Shown: positions 26,059-36,466 of the stretch, one piece after another
How positions within the stretch are numbered: the stretch's first letter is position 1
Layout of the letters: every line of letters begins with the position of its first letter
DNA from: Maricaulis sp048270095
GTDB lineage: Bacteria; Pseudomonadota; Alphaproteobacteria; Caulobacterales; Maricaulaceae
Direction of reading: 5' to 3'
Length of the DNA stretch: 64,000 nt
Assembly: GCF_048270095.1 (NCBI RefSeq)
Contig: NZ_JBLWTL010000001.1
Span: forward strand, 1 to 64,000
Program-made: the position numbers and the translations under genes
The notes under the pieces: model-generated
The model's input: the letters and a program-made list of their open reading frames with translations, nothing else
Databases searched by the model: none
What the model was told of the DNA's origin: nothing

Positions 26059-26092
26059 CGGCGCCTGCCCGCCACGCGGGCCGGCAGACGCC
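26059..26092. terminator. Weak hairpin between convergent genes
   Basis: A GC-rich imperfect hairpin (GGCGCCTGCC...GGCAGACGCC around CGCCACGCG) lies between the STAS-like gene and mmsA. Neither side has a T-tract, so termination is only suggested by position. Confidence 0.35.
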
Positions 26093-26122
26093 AACAGAAT
26101 TCAATCAGACCGATCGCCCTGA

Positions 26123-27622
<1,500 letters not shown>

Positions 27623-27816
27623 GTGACTCGCTCCCGATTAAGCTTGATGATGGCTGCGAAGGTCGCGCCATGCCATTGAGGCTGACTTAAACCGGTGACC
27701 GTGCCATGTCGAGGCGACGGGATGCAGCGCGACGTGACCTTCGGTCGCGGTCCTGGCGAGTTGGCAGAAACCACGATCGCGCTTACGCACGGTCCCACTT
27801 GGAAATGGAGCCCATC

Positions 27817-28176
27817 ATGCAGTTCAAAGTCGGCCAAGCCTGGAGCATACGCGATATGAGCGAGCCGGATGCCCGCGTGGTGATTGGCCGGATCGAGGCT
27901 GCTGCCGAGCTTGATGGCCAGGTCGTCTTTCATTGCACCATCTTCAATGCCGCGACGGTGGATATGGGTGAAGGCCCGGAATTGCTGGTCTTCGGACATA
28001 TCCCCTTCACCCGGGATGCCTTTGCCGCCTCCGCACTGGAGCTCCTTGAGGAAAAGGCCGAGACAGCGGCCGCCTTCGACGAAGGCTATTATCAGTGGGC
28101 AGAAGCGCTGGGCGGCGCCTTCAATGTACCGATCGCGCAAGCGATCAATGACGCCCTGCAGGCGGCGCGCGACTGA
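27817..28176 (+). CDS. Conserved-looking hypothetical protein
   Basis: A 119-residue acidic, soluble protein beginning MQFKVGQAWSIRD. The start at 27817 is chosen because GGAG lies six bases upstream; the open frame to 27706 is basic and unlike the rest. Strands are suggested by ARVVIGRIEA and VFHCTIFNA, and a helical C-terminal half by SALELLEEKAETAAAF. No family recognised. It stands between mmsA (divergent) and the autotransporter. Confidence 0.65.
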   Translation: MQFKVGQAWSIRDMSEPDARVVIGRIEAAAELDGQVVFHCTIFNAATVDMGEGPELLVFGHIPFTRDAFAASALELLEEKAETAAAFDEGYYQWAEALGGAFNVPIAQAINDALQAARD

Positions 28177-28302
28177 GCGGCCTGCCGGCTCCAGGCTGGC
28201 GCGCAGGCAAAGCCAGCCGACGCCATTCGACCAGACGTTGAAATCGCCCGTGGCGACAAATGCACACCCCGCCGCTAATTGCGCTACAGGGCAATAGATT
28301 CC

Positions 28303-28332
28303 TTGACCGGCCTTTCCTCTGTCCGGTACTAA
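28303..28332 (+). promoter_or_regulatory. Probable autotransporter promoter
   Basis: TTGACC (28303-28308) and TACTAA (28327-28332) are separated by 18 bases, about 77 bases upstream of the chosen autotransporter start. A fair sigma-70 type match; no experimental support. Confidence 0.4.
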
Positions 28333-28408
28333 ATTATGAACGCTGCCTTTCTGCAATCACAGGGATTGCGAAATGATCGCAGCAGCCGAACGGCCACGGG
28401 GAAATCAC

Positions 28409-31400
28409 ATGTCGCAAGAACGTTTCACGAAGAATTTCAAGCAGGCGATGGGAGCCAGCTGCTCGCTGCTCGCGCTGCTCCTCGCCGCACCGACGGCCAT
28501 GGCCCAGACTGAAGTGGGCACGATCGTACCCGCCGATCCAGGCACGCCAGACTCGATTCTCGATGACGTGACCGATGTTACCGGCGTCGGCATGTTCTTT
28601 CGCAATGACGGCTTTGTCTGCACAGGCACCCTGTTCAATCGCCGCACGGTGATTTTCGCCGCACACTGCGTCAACTCGAACCCTGCCAGCGATTTCGGCA
28701 CAACGCTCCCGGCCGCCTGGTCGTTCGGCTCCAATGCGCTGCCCGGCTTTCTCGACTGGATCAATAACGGTTTTGCATCCAATCCGGACCTGGCCGTCTT
28801 CAACGTCAACCAGGTGATCTACAATCTGGACTCGATCGCCCGCCCCGAGGGCGCAGGCTTCCTTGAAGGTGATGTCGCCCTGTCCGTGCTCGACACCCCG
28901 GCGAGCGAAGTGCCGACCTGGGCGCTGCTCTTCTCCGCGCTGCCAGCCCCCACCAGCTATTCTGCGGAAACCGGCTCGGGCTATCATGTCACCATGAGCG
29001 GCTATGGCCGCAGCGGAACCGCGACGGCCGGCGCCATTTTCGGGATCGACTGGCGCCGCCGGGCTGCCGAGAATTTTATTGGCGCCCTGACCTCATTCGA
29101 TGAGCGCAACACCTTCCTGTTTGGCGACCCGTTCGGGGATCTGCCACAAAATCTCTACCGGCTGGATTTTGACGATCCGACCCGCACCAATCCATTCGAC
29201 TTCGACCTCTATTACGGCAACGCGGCCACCAATGAAGGCATCACCGCTGGCGGCGATTCCGGTGGCCCGCTCATCCTTGATGCGGCCAATAACACAATTA
29301 CCGACCGGGACATTGTCCTCGGCGTGCTCTCCGGTGGCTCGCGCTTCTTCGGCGCACAAGCCTTTAGCTCCTACGGCACGGAGAGCTTCTACCAGCCCCT
29401 CTATCTTTTCTGGGACTGGATCGTCGCCAACAGCCCGGTGCGCTATGCCACCGCGGCCGCCGGTGATGGTGCCTGGGAAGATGGCAATCATTGGCTCACT
29501 GAGGTCGATCCCAACTTCCTCATGCTCAATGAGGATGGCGAATTGGTGAACGAGTATCCGGACTTTCTCGGGGCCAGGACCTCGGGCACCGACCCAAGCT
29601 GGGGCCTGCCCTGCTTTGCGCCCGGCGGCGTGACGGACCCTGATACTGAATGCGAACTTCTGGAGGACGGGGCTCCCGCAGCGAGCGAGTTCTCAGACAC
29701 GCCGCGCCCTGAAGCCACGCTTGAAAATGGCTTCGATGGCGCAACCGGTTTCGTGCCCGACAATATCGATCCGGATATCGGCCTGGGCATCAATGCCCGT
29801 TATTTCGACGTCAATCTGGCGGCCGACGGCACCACCTCGCTCAACAGCACGGTTGAAATAGACTATCTGACGATCAGCGGCGCCTCGGCCGGCCTCGATA
29901 TCGGCGCGACCGGTGATCTCACCAGCCTCGTTGAAATCATGCACCAGGCGGGCAGCGTCAATGTCGACGGCACATTGTCCACCTTCGGCGATTATCTGCT
30001 GATGTCCGGCATGCTGACCGGTTCGGGCACGATCAACACGCCTTACCTGACCAATGTCATGGGCCTGATCGGCCCGGGCGATCTGGGCACCATCGGGGAC
30101 ATGACCCTCAATGGCAGCCTCGTACTCGCCTCGGCGAGTGGCCTGGCGATCGAGTTCGGCGATGGCGTCTCCGACCGCCTGATCGTCAGCGGCGACGCGT
30201 CGCTTGGCGGTACGGTTCTGCTCAGCCCGACGGCCGGCTATCTGCCGCGCTTCGGTGATGATTATACATTCCTCACTGCCGCGAGCCTGGCCGGCACTTT
30301 CGGATCGGTCGCCGATCTACCGGGCGTGCTGACGCCGGTTCTCTACTACACCGCCACGTCGGCAAATGTCCGGCTTGAAGCGTCAAACTTCGACACCCAG
30401 GCGACCTTCACCAACAACTTCCAGATCGGTCTGGCCCAAGCCCTCGATGGCGGACGGGCCGGCTCCTATGCCGACCTGGCGGACATCTACGGCGCACTCG
30501 ACCTGCTGGAAGATGGCGATCTGACTGTCGCCCTCGATACACTCTCACCCTATGAAAGCGTGATGTTCGACCGCTCCATCCGGTCGCACTCCGATGCCCT
30601 CGGTCGCGCCCTGCGCGAGCAGATCGGAACGCTGGCCCTGTATGGCAGTGGCGGAACAGACATTCTCGCCGACGCCAAGCAGGCCAATGGCATGGTGGGT
30701 ATGAGCGATCTCGGCCTGTTGGCCCGTGCGACCGTCAAGTCGAACTCTGCGGCCGGTGGCAGCGATGATGGCACGACGCGGCGTGTGTTCGGCGCGATCG
30801 GCATGATTGATGCGACCGCGCAAACCTTTGCCGGTAGCCCCGATAGCGTGATCGAAGGCGGTTATTCGCTGGTTGGTCTCGATGTTCCGCTCTCCGAATC
30901 CATCCGCATCGGTGTTGCAGCCGGCTTCGCCGACTCTGACAACACGGCGGGCACGGCGCTGGGTCACACCAGTGTCAGCGCGGAATCGGAACAGTTCACG
31001 GCCTTCGCCTCCTATTCCGGCGGACGTCTCTCGGCCAGCCTGGCCGTGAGCTTTACCGGCCATGAGAGCAATTCAATCCGCACCATCAATCTGGGGGGCG
31101 CACTGGTTCCGGCACAAACCCGCACAACCGCCGACGAATCGTCGGTCGATGCGGCCATCCGCTATGACCTCTTCTCCAGCGCTGACGGCCTCCGGGTCAC
31201 CCCGATGGCCAGCGTGACGACGAACAAGGTCAACTACCAGGCGACCACCAGCTATTCGGCGATTGGCAGCCTGGACATCAGTGCCCGCTCCGGCAGCAAT
31301 ACGATTGCCCGGATCGGCTCGGCCTTCGGTCTGGATTTGGGGACGAATATCTCTGCCACCCTCTATATGGGTGCCGCGGAGCAGTATGGTGATGGTGCCG

Positions 31401-31612
31401 AGACCTATTCGGCGAACTTCCATGATGCGCCCCGGGTTGCCTTCAGCGCGCCGAGCGGTGTCGACCTGAATACCAACTGGTGGGAAGTGGCCGGCAGTCT
31501 CTCGGCCGATCTGAGCGTCGGCGGCACGCTGACGGTCAGCCATGAGCGTCAGATTGACCGGGGTTACGTTGAAAACGAAATCACCTCGCTGACCTATAGC
31601 CTGCCCTTCTAG
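28409..31612 (+). CDS. Serine protease autotransporter (type Va secretion)
   Basis: A 1067-residue exported protein. The signal peptide MSQERFTKNFKQAMGASCS...LLLAAPTAMAQ is long. A trypsin-like (S1) protease domain follows, with catalytic H86 (FAAHCVN), D155 (GDVALSVLD) and S284 (GGDSGGPLIL). The middle is a beta-helical passenger (NSTVEIDYLTISGASAGLDIG, GTLSTFGDYLLMSG). The last 270 residues or so form an autotransporter beta-barrel ending in TSLTYSLPF with the terminal Phe typical of outer membrane proteins. It would be displayed on or released from the surface. The start at 28409 is preferred (GGGGAAA upstream); another ATG is at 28373. Confidence 0.93.
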   Translation: MSQERFTKNFKQAMGASCSLLALLLAAPTAMAQTEVGTIVPADPGTPDSILDDVTDVTGVGMFFRNDGFVCTGTLFNRRTVIFAAHCVNSNPASDFGTTLPAAWSFGSNALPGFLDWINNGFASNPDLAVFNVNQVIYNLDSIARPEGAGFLEGDVALSVLDTPASEVPTWALLFSALPAPTSYSAETGSGYHVTMSGYGRSGTATAGAIFGIDWRRRAAENFIGALTSFDERNTFLFGDPFGDLPQNLYRLDFDDPTRTNPFDFDLYYGNAATNEGITAGGDSGGPLILDAANNTITDRDIVLGVLSGGSRFFGAQAFSSYGTESFYQPLYLFWDWIVANSPVRYATAAAGDGAWEDGNHWLTEVDPNFLMLNEDGELVNEYPDFLGARTSGTDPSWGLPCFAPGGVTDPDTECELLEDGAPAASEFSDTPRPEATLENGFDGATGFVPDNIDPDIGLGINARYFDVNLAADGTTSLNSTVEIDYLTISGASAGLDIGATGDLTSLVEIMHQAGSVNVDGTLSTFGDYLLMSGMLTGSGTINTPYLTNVMGLIGPGDLGTIGDMTLNGSLVLASASGLAIEFGDGVSDRLIVSGDASLGGTVLLSPTAGYLPRFGDDYTFLTAASLAGTFGSVADLPGVLTPVLYYTATSANVRLEASNFDTQATFTNNFQIGLAQALDGGRAGSYADLADIYGALDLLEDGDLTVALDTLSPYESVMFDRSIRSHSDALGRALREQIGTLALYGSGGTDILADAKQANGMVGMSDLGLLARATVKSNSAAGGSDDGTTRRVFGAIGMIDATAQTFAGSPDSVIEGGYSLVGLDVPLSESIRIGVAAGFADSDNTAGTALGHTSVSAESEQFTAFASYSGGRLSASLAVSFTGHESNSIRTINLGGALVPAQTRTTADESSVDAAIRYDLFSSADGLRVTPMASVTTNKVNYQATTSYSAIGSLDISARSGSNTIARIGSAFGLDLGTNISATLYMGAAEQYGDGAETYSANFHDAPRVAFSAPSGVDLNTNWWEVAGSLSADLSVGGTLTVSHERQIDRGYVENEITSLTYSLPF

Positions 31613-31637
31613 GTCCCATCCGGACGGATGAAGTCTG

Positions 31638-31673
31638 AACACCCGGGCGTTGACGCGCCCGGGTGTTTTTTAT
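31638..31673 (+). terminator. Rho-independent terminator of the autotransporter
   Basis: AACACCCGGGCG and CGCCCGGGTGTT form a perfect 12-bp stem with a 6-base loop, followed by TTTTATT. It lies 25 bases after the stop codon. Confidence 0.92.
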
Positions 31674-31750
31674 TGTGCAGGCCTGCGACGGATTTGCGCG
31701 GCCGGTCCGTTCATGTCCCGTCACTCGCACTGCAACGGAGTCCTGACCGG

Positions 31751-32476
31751 ATGGTACGCATCTCAGTCCCCGCCCTCGCCGCCCTGCTTCTGCTCTCCGC
31801 CTGTGCCTCGCACGACGGACCTCCCCCCCGGGGTCGCGACGGCATGCCCGGCGGCGGTCCGGGCAGTGCGGGTGGCTTCAACATGGCTGTCGGGCTCGTT
31901 GATCGCGGCGAGTATGAGCAGGCCCTGCCCATATTGCGCTGTGTCGCCGGCCAGGGCAGCGGTTTTGAAATCGCCGAATATCTCGCCGGCTTCAGTGCGG
32001 TCCGGCTCGCAGCTGCCGACGCGACGCCGGCCATCATGCGCGATGAGATGCGGGTTGAAGGGCTCGACCGTCTGACCCGCGCCGCGCGCGCCGGCTGGCC
32101 CGCCGCCCAGGCTGAACTCGCCATGCAGTATTCCGGCATCGACAGTGAGGAAGCGCCCGAGCGCGCAGCCTATTGGGCTGCCGTCTACCGCCGCAATATC
32201 CGCGACCGGACCTATGGGCTCGACCGGCTCGACAATCATGTTGAGGCGCGGATCTCCAGCCGTATGACGGCCGAGCAGTCCGCACAGATCGAAGCGGAGG
32301 CCGCGAACTTTATCGCCGAGCCGCTGACAGCGATTGCGACAACCCCGGCCTGCGCGCCCTGGCTCGCATCGCCGCAGTCCGGCCGCCAGGGCGGCAGGGG
32401 CGGGAATGGATCAGGTCGCGGCGAGCGGCCGGGTGGAGGCGGGCGCGGTGGTGGTGGCGGCCGTCCGGGCGGCTAG
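31751..32476 (+). CDS. Lipoprotein with Sel1/TPR-like region and Gly/Arg-rich tail
   Basis: A 241-residue predicted lipoprotein: VPALAALLLLSAC has a lipobox with acylated C18. The body is helical with TPR/Sel1-like features (GEYEQALPILRCVAGQG, RLTRAARAGWPAAQAELAMQYSG). The tail (about 205-241) is almost only Gly, Arg, Pro and Asn. Function unknown; probably periplasmic, anchored to a membrane. The start at 31751 follows CGGAG; the frame further upstream passes through the terminator of the previous gene and is not coding. Confidence 0.75.
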   Translation: MVRISVPALAALLLLSACASHDGPPPRGRDGMPGGGPGSAGGFNMAVGLVDRGEYEQALPILRCVAGQGSGFEIAEYLAGFSAVRLAAADATPAIMRDEMRVEGLDRLTRAARAGWPAAQAELAMQYSGIDSEEAPERAAYWAAVYRRNIRDRTYGLDRLDNHVEARISSRMTAEQSAQIEAEAANFIAEPLTAIATTPACAPWLASPQSGRQGGRGGNGSGRGERPGGGGRGGGGGRPGG

Positions 32477-32490
32477 ACCCGGATTTCGTC

Positions 32491-33180
32491 TCAGCGGCTG
32501 CGGCGTGCCAGGCCACGGGTGCGCGCGTTCAGGCGGGCGCCAAACAGCGTCCGCATCACGCCCGCAACCAGTCCCGGCTTGAGGCCGCGCGGCACGCGAC
32601 GCGGATTGCCGGCCTCGAGCAAGCGGGCCCGGGTGACCGCATCGTCCGACACACTGGTCTTGCGAAACACGGCGACGTCACCGGCGATCATTTCCTGCAG
32701 GGCCCAGCCCTCATCAGACATCAGCGCGTCCGCCAGGCGGGCCGCAGAGCCCTGTCCGGCCCCCATCAGGACCAGAACCCCGCCCAGCTTCATCCGGCCG
32801 GCGATCTGACGCCAGTTTCCGGCCATTGCCGGGAATCCGAGATCGCTTCCGACCAGCGCCGCGTCGATCTGCGAGCGGTCGCGTTCGGGCGCCTTGCCCG
32901 GCTGCTGGCTCAGACGGTCCGTCTTGATGGATCGACGTTCGCATTGGGTCTGCAACTGGTCGATTTGCGCCAGCGGCGCGATCACCTGGTGAAAGGCACC
33001 GCGCTGCAGGAAGACCGTACCCAGCTCGGAACCGCCGATCTGCAGCGTCTTGTCACCGGGCTTGACCAGCATGGCGAGATAATCCGCGACGATGTCATCC
33101 TCGATACGGGCCCGTTTGGCAGGCATTCTGCGCGTCGTTCCGGCGGCTATCGCTGTTTGCATCATCATGGCGCGTCCCAT
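32491..33180 (-). CDS. Methyltransferase-like protein (putative)
   Basis: A 229-residue basic protein with a pattern reminiscent of a class I SAM-dependent methyltransferase: KPGDKTLQIGGSELGTVFL in the position of motif I, a following PLAQIDQLQTQ, IDAALVGSDLG, and GRMKLGGVLVLMGAG near the fourth strand. The consensus E/DxGxGxG is not intact (QIGGSELG), so activity is uncertain. The tail ARLNARTRGLARRSR is strongly basic. The start is uncertain: 33180 or the ATG cluster at 33162-33168. It is divergent from the acyltransferase gene. Confidence 0.55.
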   Translation of the reverse strand: MGRAMMMQTAIAAGTTRRMPAKRARIEDDIVADYLAMLVKPGDKTLQIGGSELGTVFLQRGAFHQVIAPLAQIDQLQTQCERRSIKTDRLSQQPGKAPERDRSQIDAALVGSDLGFPAMAGNWRQIAGRMKLGGVLVLMGAGQGSAARLADALMSDEGWALQEMIAGDVAVFRKTSVSDDAVTRARLLEAGNPRRVPRGLKPGLVAGVMRTLFGARLNARTRGLARRSR

Positions 33181-33235
33181 TCGTGAACAAGGTGTTAAGC
33201 TTGGAGGCGCACCTCGCAAGCGGCGGGCCAAAGCG

Positions 33236-33250
33236 TAAACAGGGCGTTAA
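33236..33250. promoter_or_regulatory. Candidate CtrA-type box
   Basis: TAAA-CAGGGCG-TTAA is one base from the TTAA-N7-TTAA pattern bound by CtrA, the cell-cycle regulator of Caulobacterales. It sits in the divergent region between the methyltransferase-like and acyltransferase genes. A single near-match can occur by chance. Confidence 0.25.
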
Positions 33251-33316
33251 CCTTTGCCGCACCAGCTCCCGCAAATGTCGATTGCGCCCGGGCCCGAGCC
33301 GGGCTTCTCTGAGCGA

Positions 33317-34162
33317 ATGGACACAGATGATTCCCCGCTGCCGGCCGCACCGAAACATGTCGTGGACGATCTGATCGAGGATCGCGCGCCGCGGCTGATC
33401 CACACGCCGCTCTGGCCGGTCATCAAATGGATCGGCTATCCGCTGCTGGGCTATCGCCGCGCCGTCGCCATGGTCGATGCGATCGCGCACCGCACGGGCA
33501 CGGAATGTCTGGACTGGTGTTCGGATTATCTCGATCTGGATGTCGGACTGACCGGCCTCGAGAACGTGCCGGAAACCGGCGCCTGCGTGATCGTCGCCAA
33601 TCATCCCGGCGGGATTGCCGACGGCGTCGCGGTCTGGGATGCGTTGAAGGAAAAGCGGCCCGACCTGCTCTTCTTCGCCAATCGCGACGCGCTCAAGGTC
33701 TGCCCCGGCCTGGAAGAGCGCATCATTCCGGTGGAGTGGCGCGACGAGTCGCGCTCGCGGATCCAGTCACGCGATATGCTCAAACGCGCCATCGAGGCCT
33801 TCAAGGCCGGACAATGCATCATCATCTTCCCCTCCGGGCGGATGTCGGAATGGAGCTGGAAGAAATGGCAATTGGTCGAAAAGCCCTGGCACCCGACCGC
33901 CGTCAGCCTGGCGCGGAAATTCAAGACCCCGATCATCCCGCTCGCCGTGCGCCAGCGCATGCCCGTCCTGTATTACGCCCTCGCCCAGATCAATGAGGAG
34001 CTGAAGGACATGACGATCTTCCACGGCTTCATGGGCAAGGCCGAAGCGCGCTACACGCTCGCTTTCGGGCGCGCGATGGATATCGGCCCCGATGACGGCA
34101 CAGATGCCGAAGCGACGGCGATGATGCGCGGGATTTGCGAACGCTCGGCCTGGGGCAGTTAA
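33317..34162 (+). CDS. Lysophospholipid acyltransferase family protein (hemolysin-type)
   Basis: A 281-residue PlsC-like acyltransferase. The active site VIVANHPGGIADGVAVWDAL has the His and Asp of the hemolysin/ornithine-lipid subgroup (H-x5-D spacing, as in NHPxGGxDG relatives), followed by FFANRDALK, IPVEWRDESR and the acceptor-binding IFPSGRMSEW. It probably acylates a membrane lipid or lipoamino acid. The first ATG of the frame is 33254; 33317 (MDTDDSPLPAAPKH) is a more natural start, but either is possible. Confidence 0.85.
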   Translation: MDTDDSPLPAAPKHVVDDLIEDRAPRLIHTPLWPVIKWIGYPLLGYRRAVAMVDAIAHRTGTECLDWCSDYLDLDVGLTGLENVPETGACVIVANHPGGIADGVAVWDALKEKRPDLLFFANRDALKVCPGLEERIIPVEWRDESRSRIQSRDMLKRAIEAFKAGQCIIIFPSGRMSEWSWKKWQLVEKPWHPTAVSLARKFKTPIIPLAVRQRMPVLYYALAQINEELKDMTIFHGFMGKAEARYTLAFGRAMDIGPDDGTDAEATAMMRGICERSAWGS

Positions 34163-34177
34163 CCGCCGGGTGCCCGT

Positions 34178-34546
34178 TCAGACGTGCTGATCGATCAGGA
34201 TCGGATTGCCGTCCGGATCGGTGAGCATGAAATGCGCCGGCCCGGAACCCGGTTCGATCGCGTCGCCGACATCCAGACCGGCCGCCTTCAGCCGCGCCTG
34301 CAGGGCCCGGACATCCTCGAAATCGGACAATTCTTCGCGGTGCTGGCCCCAGCCGGGATTGAAGGTCAGCATATTCTTCTCGAACATGCCCTGGAACAGC
34401 CCGATCACCTTGCCGTCCAGCCGCAGCACGACCCAGCCCTGGTCGATATTGCCGCCGGTTTCGGCAAAGCCGAGGGTTTCATAGAAGGCCTTCGACGCCT
34501 TGATATCCTTGACGGTCAGGCTGATCGAGAAAGCTCCAAGGGTCAT
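34178..34546 (-). CDS. VOC/glyoxalase-like protein
   Basis: A 122-residue vicinal-oxygen-chelate protein: FSISLTVKDIKASKAFYETLGFAETGGN is the first beta-alpha-beta module and GPAHFMLTDPDGNPILIDQHV closes the second with the usual DPDGNxxxxxQ ending. Metal ligands typical of glyoxalase I are not all evident, so the activity may be resistance, isomerase or binding. It converges with the acyltransferase gene 15 bases away. Confidence 0.85.
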   Translation of the reverse strand: MTLGAFSISLTVKDIKASKAFYETLGFAETGGNIDQGWVVLRLDGKVIGLFQGMFEKNMLTFNPGWGQHREELSDFEDVRALQARLKAAGLDVGDAIEPGSGPAHFMLTDPDGNPILIDQHV

Positions 34547-34886
34547 TGAACGTCTCCTGGTGTATTACGGTCGCAATGCGGGACCGCCTGGATGGTGCCA
34601 GACGCCTCGCCCGTTATCAATCGCGCGGCTCGATCCGGTTGATCGCAACATAATTGCGGCCTTCAGACACGGCAAAGACCAGATCCGGTCGGCCATTATC
34701 ATCCAGATCGAGATCAGATAGGCGCGCATAATGCCTCCTCCAGACTGAAACAAAATCGACTACCCGCCCAGCCAGGCAGTGGCAAAGGATCAATTGGAAC
34801 GGCGGTGGCGGGCCACGGCGGCTGCCTGAGAGCCACCCAGTATCTCCCGCCAGCCCCGTTGGGGCGGGCGGGAAAACGGGTGCGCG
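34547..34886. other. 340-base gap holding a gene remnant and a hairpin
   Basis: No intact gene is seen. The minus strand carries the 3' end of an FG-GAP/VCBS-type gene (34617-34733, listed separately). Near 34844-34871, TCCCGCCAGCCCC pairs imperfectly with GGGGCGGGCGGGA around a short loop just past the creD stop, a possible creD terminator without a T-tract. Confidence 0.5.
34617..34733 (-). pseudogene. C-terminal remnant of an FG-GAP/VCBS repeat protein
   Basis: A frame without a start codon encodes HYARLS followed by DLDLDDNGRPDLVFAVSEG and a short tail (ending IEPRD) to a TGA at 34617-34619. D-x-D-x-D-x-G-x-x-D-L is the calcium-binding loop of FG-GAP/VCBS beta-propeller repeats, and the codons are GC-rich at third positions like real genes. 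There is no start codon or related sequence upstream before creD, so the 5' part was probably deleted. Confidence 0.6.
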
Positions 34887-36254
34887 TCACTCTTGCTCAG
34901 GCGCCATACGCGTTTGCCCCACGGGGCTGGACGCATACCAGTTGATGTGACGGGTCAGCAACATGGTCCCGGCCAGGCCGGCAAAGGCCAGCAGGGCGCC
35001 GATCAACAGCGCATAGTCTTCAAGCAGGATCAGGGCGTATTGCATGGCGTAAACCACGCACATGGCGGCGAATGTGACCGCACCGAGGGCGCGGCTGGAA
35101 AAGGCCGTCATCGCGTACAGGCCGGTCAGGCCCGTTGTCGCCAGAGCGGCAATCCCATAGGCGAGGGCGACGCCGACATGCTCCGACATTGCCAGCAATA
35201 GCAGGTAGAAGATCACTTGAGCTGTCCCGGCCAGCACGTATTGCGCGGGATGGATTTGCTGGCCGGAATTGGTTTCGATCAAGAAAAACATCACCATCAG
35301 AAAGCCGATGAAGAACATTGCGTATTTGAGCGAGCGGCTGACCTGTTGGTAGCCATCGGCGGGTGTTACCAGACGGACCCCGAAAGCCTGCCCGTCAAGC
35401 GTTGCCAGTTGGACATTTCTCTGGCCCCAGACCGCGGCAACGCCGCGCGCGAGATAGGGGACCGTCCATTGCGCGGTGTAGCCCTGGTCGGAAATCTCAT
35501 GTTCGCCCGGAAGAAACCCGCCTTCGAAACCGGGGTGCGGCCAGTTTGATTGGAGGGAGAGCGTTGTTTCGCGGCCCGAGGCCGTGAAGCGCAAAGGGGC
35601 CGCGCCGCTCATCCGCCATTGCGCCGTGAATGTCAGCGCCTCTCCGGCCACGAGCGGACCAAGCGGCGCGCGTACGCCGCGCCAGCCGGCCTGATCGAAA
35701 TCAGTGCCCGGTTCAAAATTGACCGGTGTGGTCCGGCCAGCGATCTGGACATCCAGAGCGTCGCTGATCCCGCGCAGATCGCTGACCGCGAAAACCATCT
35801 CGGCGGCGCCATAATCGAGTTCGGCCCCGTCCGGGGCCTGCCCTGCCACTTCGGGAATCTCGATCTCGCCTGCAACACGGATGGCGGCGGTGTAAACCGG
35901 CACGTCGAAAATCCCGCGATGCCGCATCACGACGGTCTGCTCAACCGCGTAGTCCAGCTGGTCGAAGGAGATGAAGACATGCTCATGGCGCACGTCATCA
36001 CGGCTGACGCGCTCGCCGTCCTGCTGCACCCAGACGCGGTTGGTCAATGAGTAGGGAATGACCAGGAAGGGGCCGCGGATAATCTGCTCGCCGCCGAACA
36101 GGGCCGCGATTTCAGCACTGGCCGCGTCGGCACGCCCTTCGCGCTCCCATGAAAGAAAATTGATCAGGCTCAGCGGGATGCCAAGCAAGAGCACGATAGC
36201 GCCGAGCACAGCCAGTTTTAGGCCCAATGAGCGGTGTTTTAGTGCGATTTCCAT
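34887..36254 (-). CDS. creD: Inner membrane protein CreD
   Basis: A 455-residue CreD family membrane protein. After MEIALKHRSLGLKLAVLGAIVLLL (first helix) there is a large periplasmic domain containing IIRGPFLVIPYSLTNRVWV and a C-terminal block of about five helices starting YAMFFIGFLMVMFFLIETNSGQQIHPAQY, the most conserved family segment. In gammaproteobacteria CreD belongs to the CreBC envelope-stress/beta-lactam regulon; no creBC lies nearby. The start at 36254 has AAGGGACG upstream; the frame to 36434 is unsupported. Confidence 0.9.
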   Translation of the reverse strand: MEIALKHRSLGLKLAVLGAIVLLLGIPLSLINFLSWEREGRADAASAEIAALFGGEQIIRGPFLVIPYSLTNRVWVQQDGERVSRDDVRHEHVFISFDQLDYAVEQTVVMRHRGIFDVPVYTAAIRVAGEIEIPEVAGQAPDGAELDYGAAEMVFAVSDLRGISDALDVQIAGRTTPVNFEPGTDFDQAGWRGVRAPLGPLVAGEALTFTAQWRMSGAAPLRFTASGRETTLSLQSNWPHPGFEGGFLPGEHEISDQGYTAQWTVPYLARGVAAVWGQRNVQLATLDGQAFGVRLVTPADGYQQVSRSLKYAMFFIGFLMVMFFLIETNSGQQIHPAQYVLAGTAQVIFYLLLLAMSEHVGVALAYGIAALATTGLTGLYAMTAFSSRALGAVTFAAMCVVYAMQYALILLEDYALLIGALLAFAGLAGTMLLTRHINWYASSPVGQTRMAPEQE

Positions 36255-36466
36255 GAATGATGCGTCCCTTCCCAAATCCCCAGCGCCGGCGATATGGGAC
36301 CGGCATTGCGGACAGAGCGGGACGGGATGAAGGCAATTTCGCCGTAATGAATAATCAAGGCCGATCGCGGTCAGGAAGGCGCTCAAGCGGCGACCGGTCG
36401 CGTCGAGCGGCCGTGTCCCGGCCCATCCAGCCATGGGAGGTGGACGGGCCGAGGAAATTCAAGTGA

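Noticed and set aside
34565..34753. 62-codon minus-strand frame in the VOC-creD gap
   Set aside because: Another frame of the same strand encodes the FG-GAP motif with better codon usage; this frame gives no domain.
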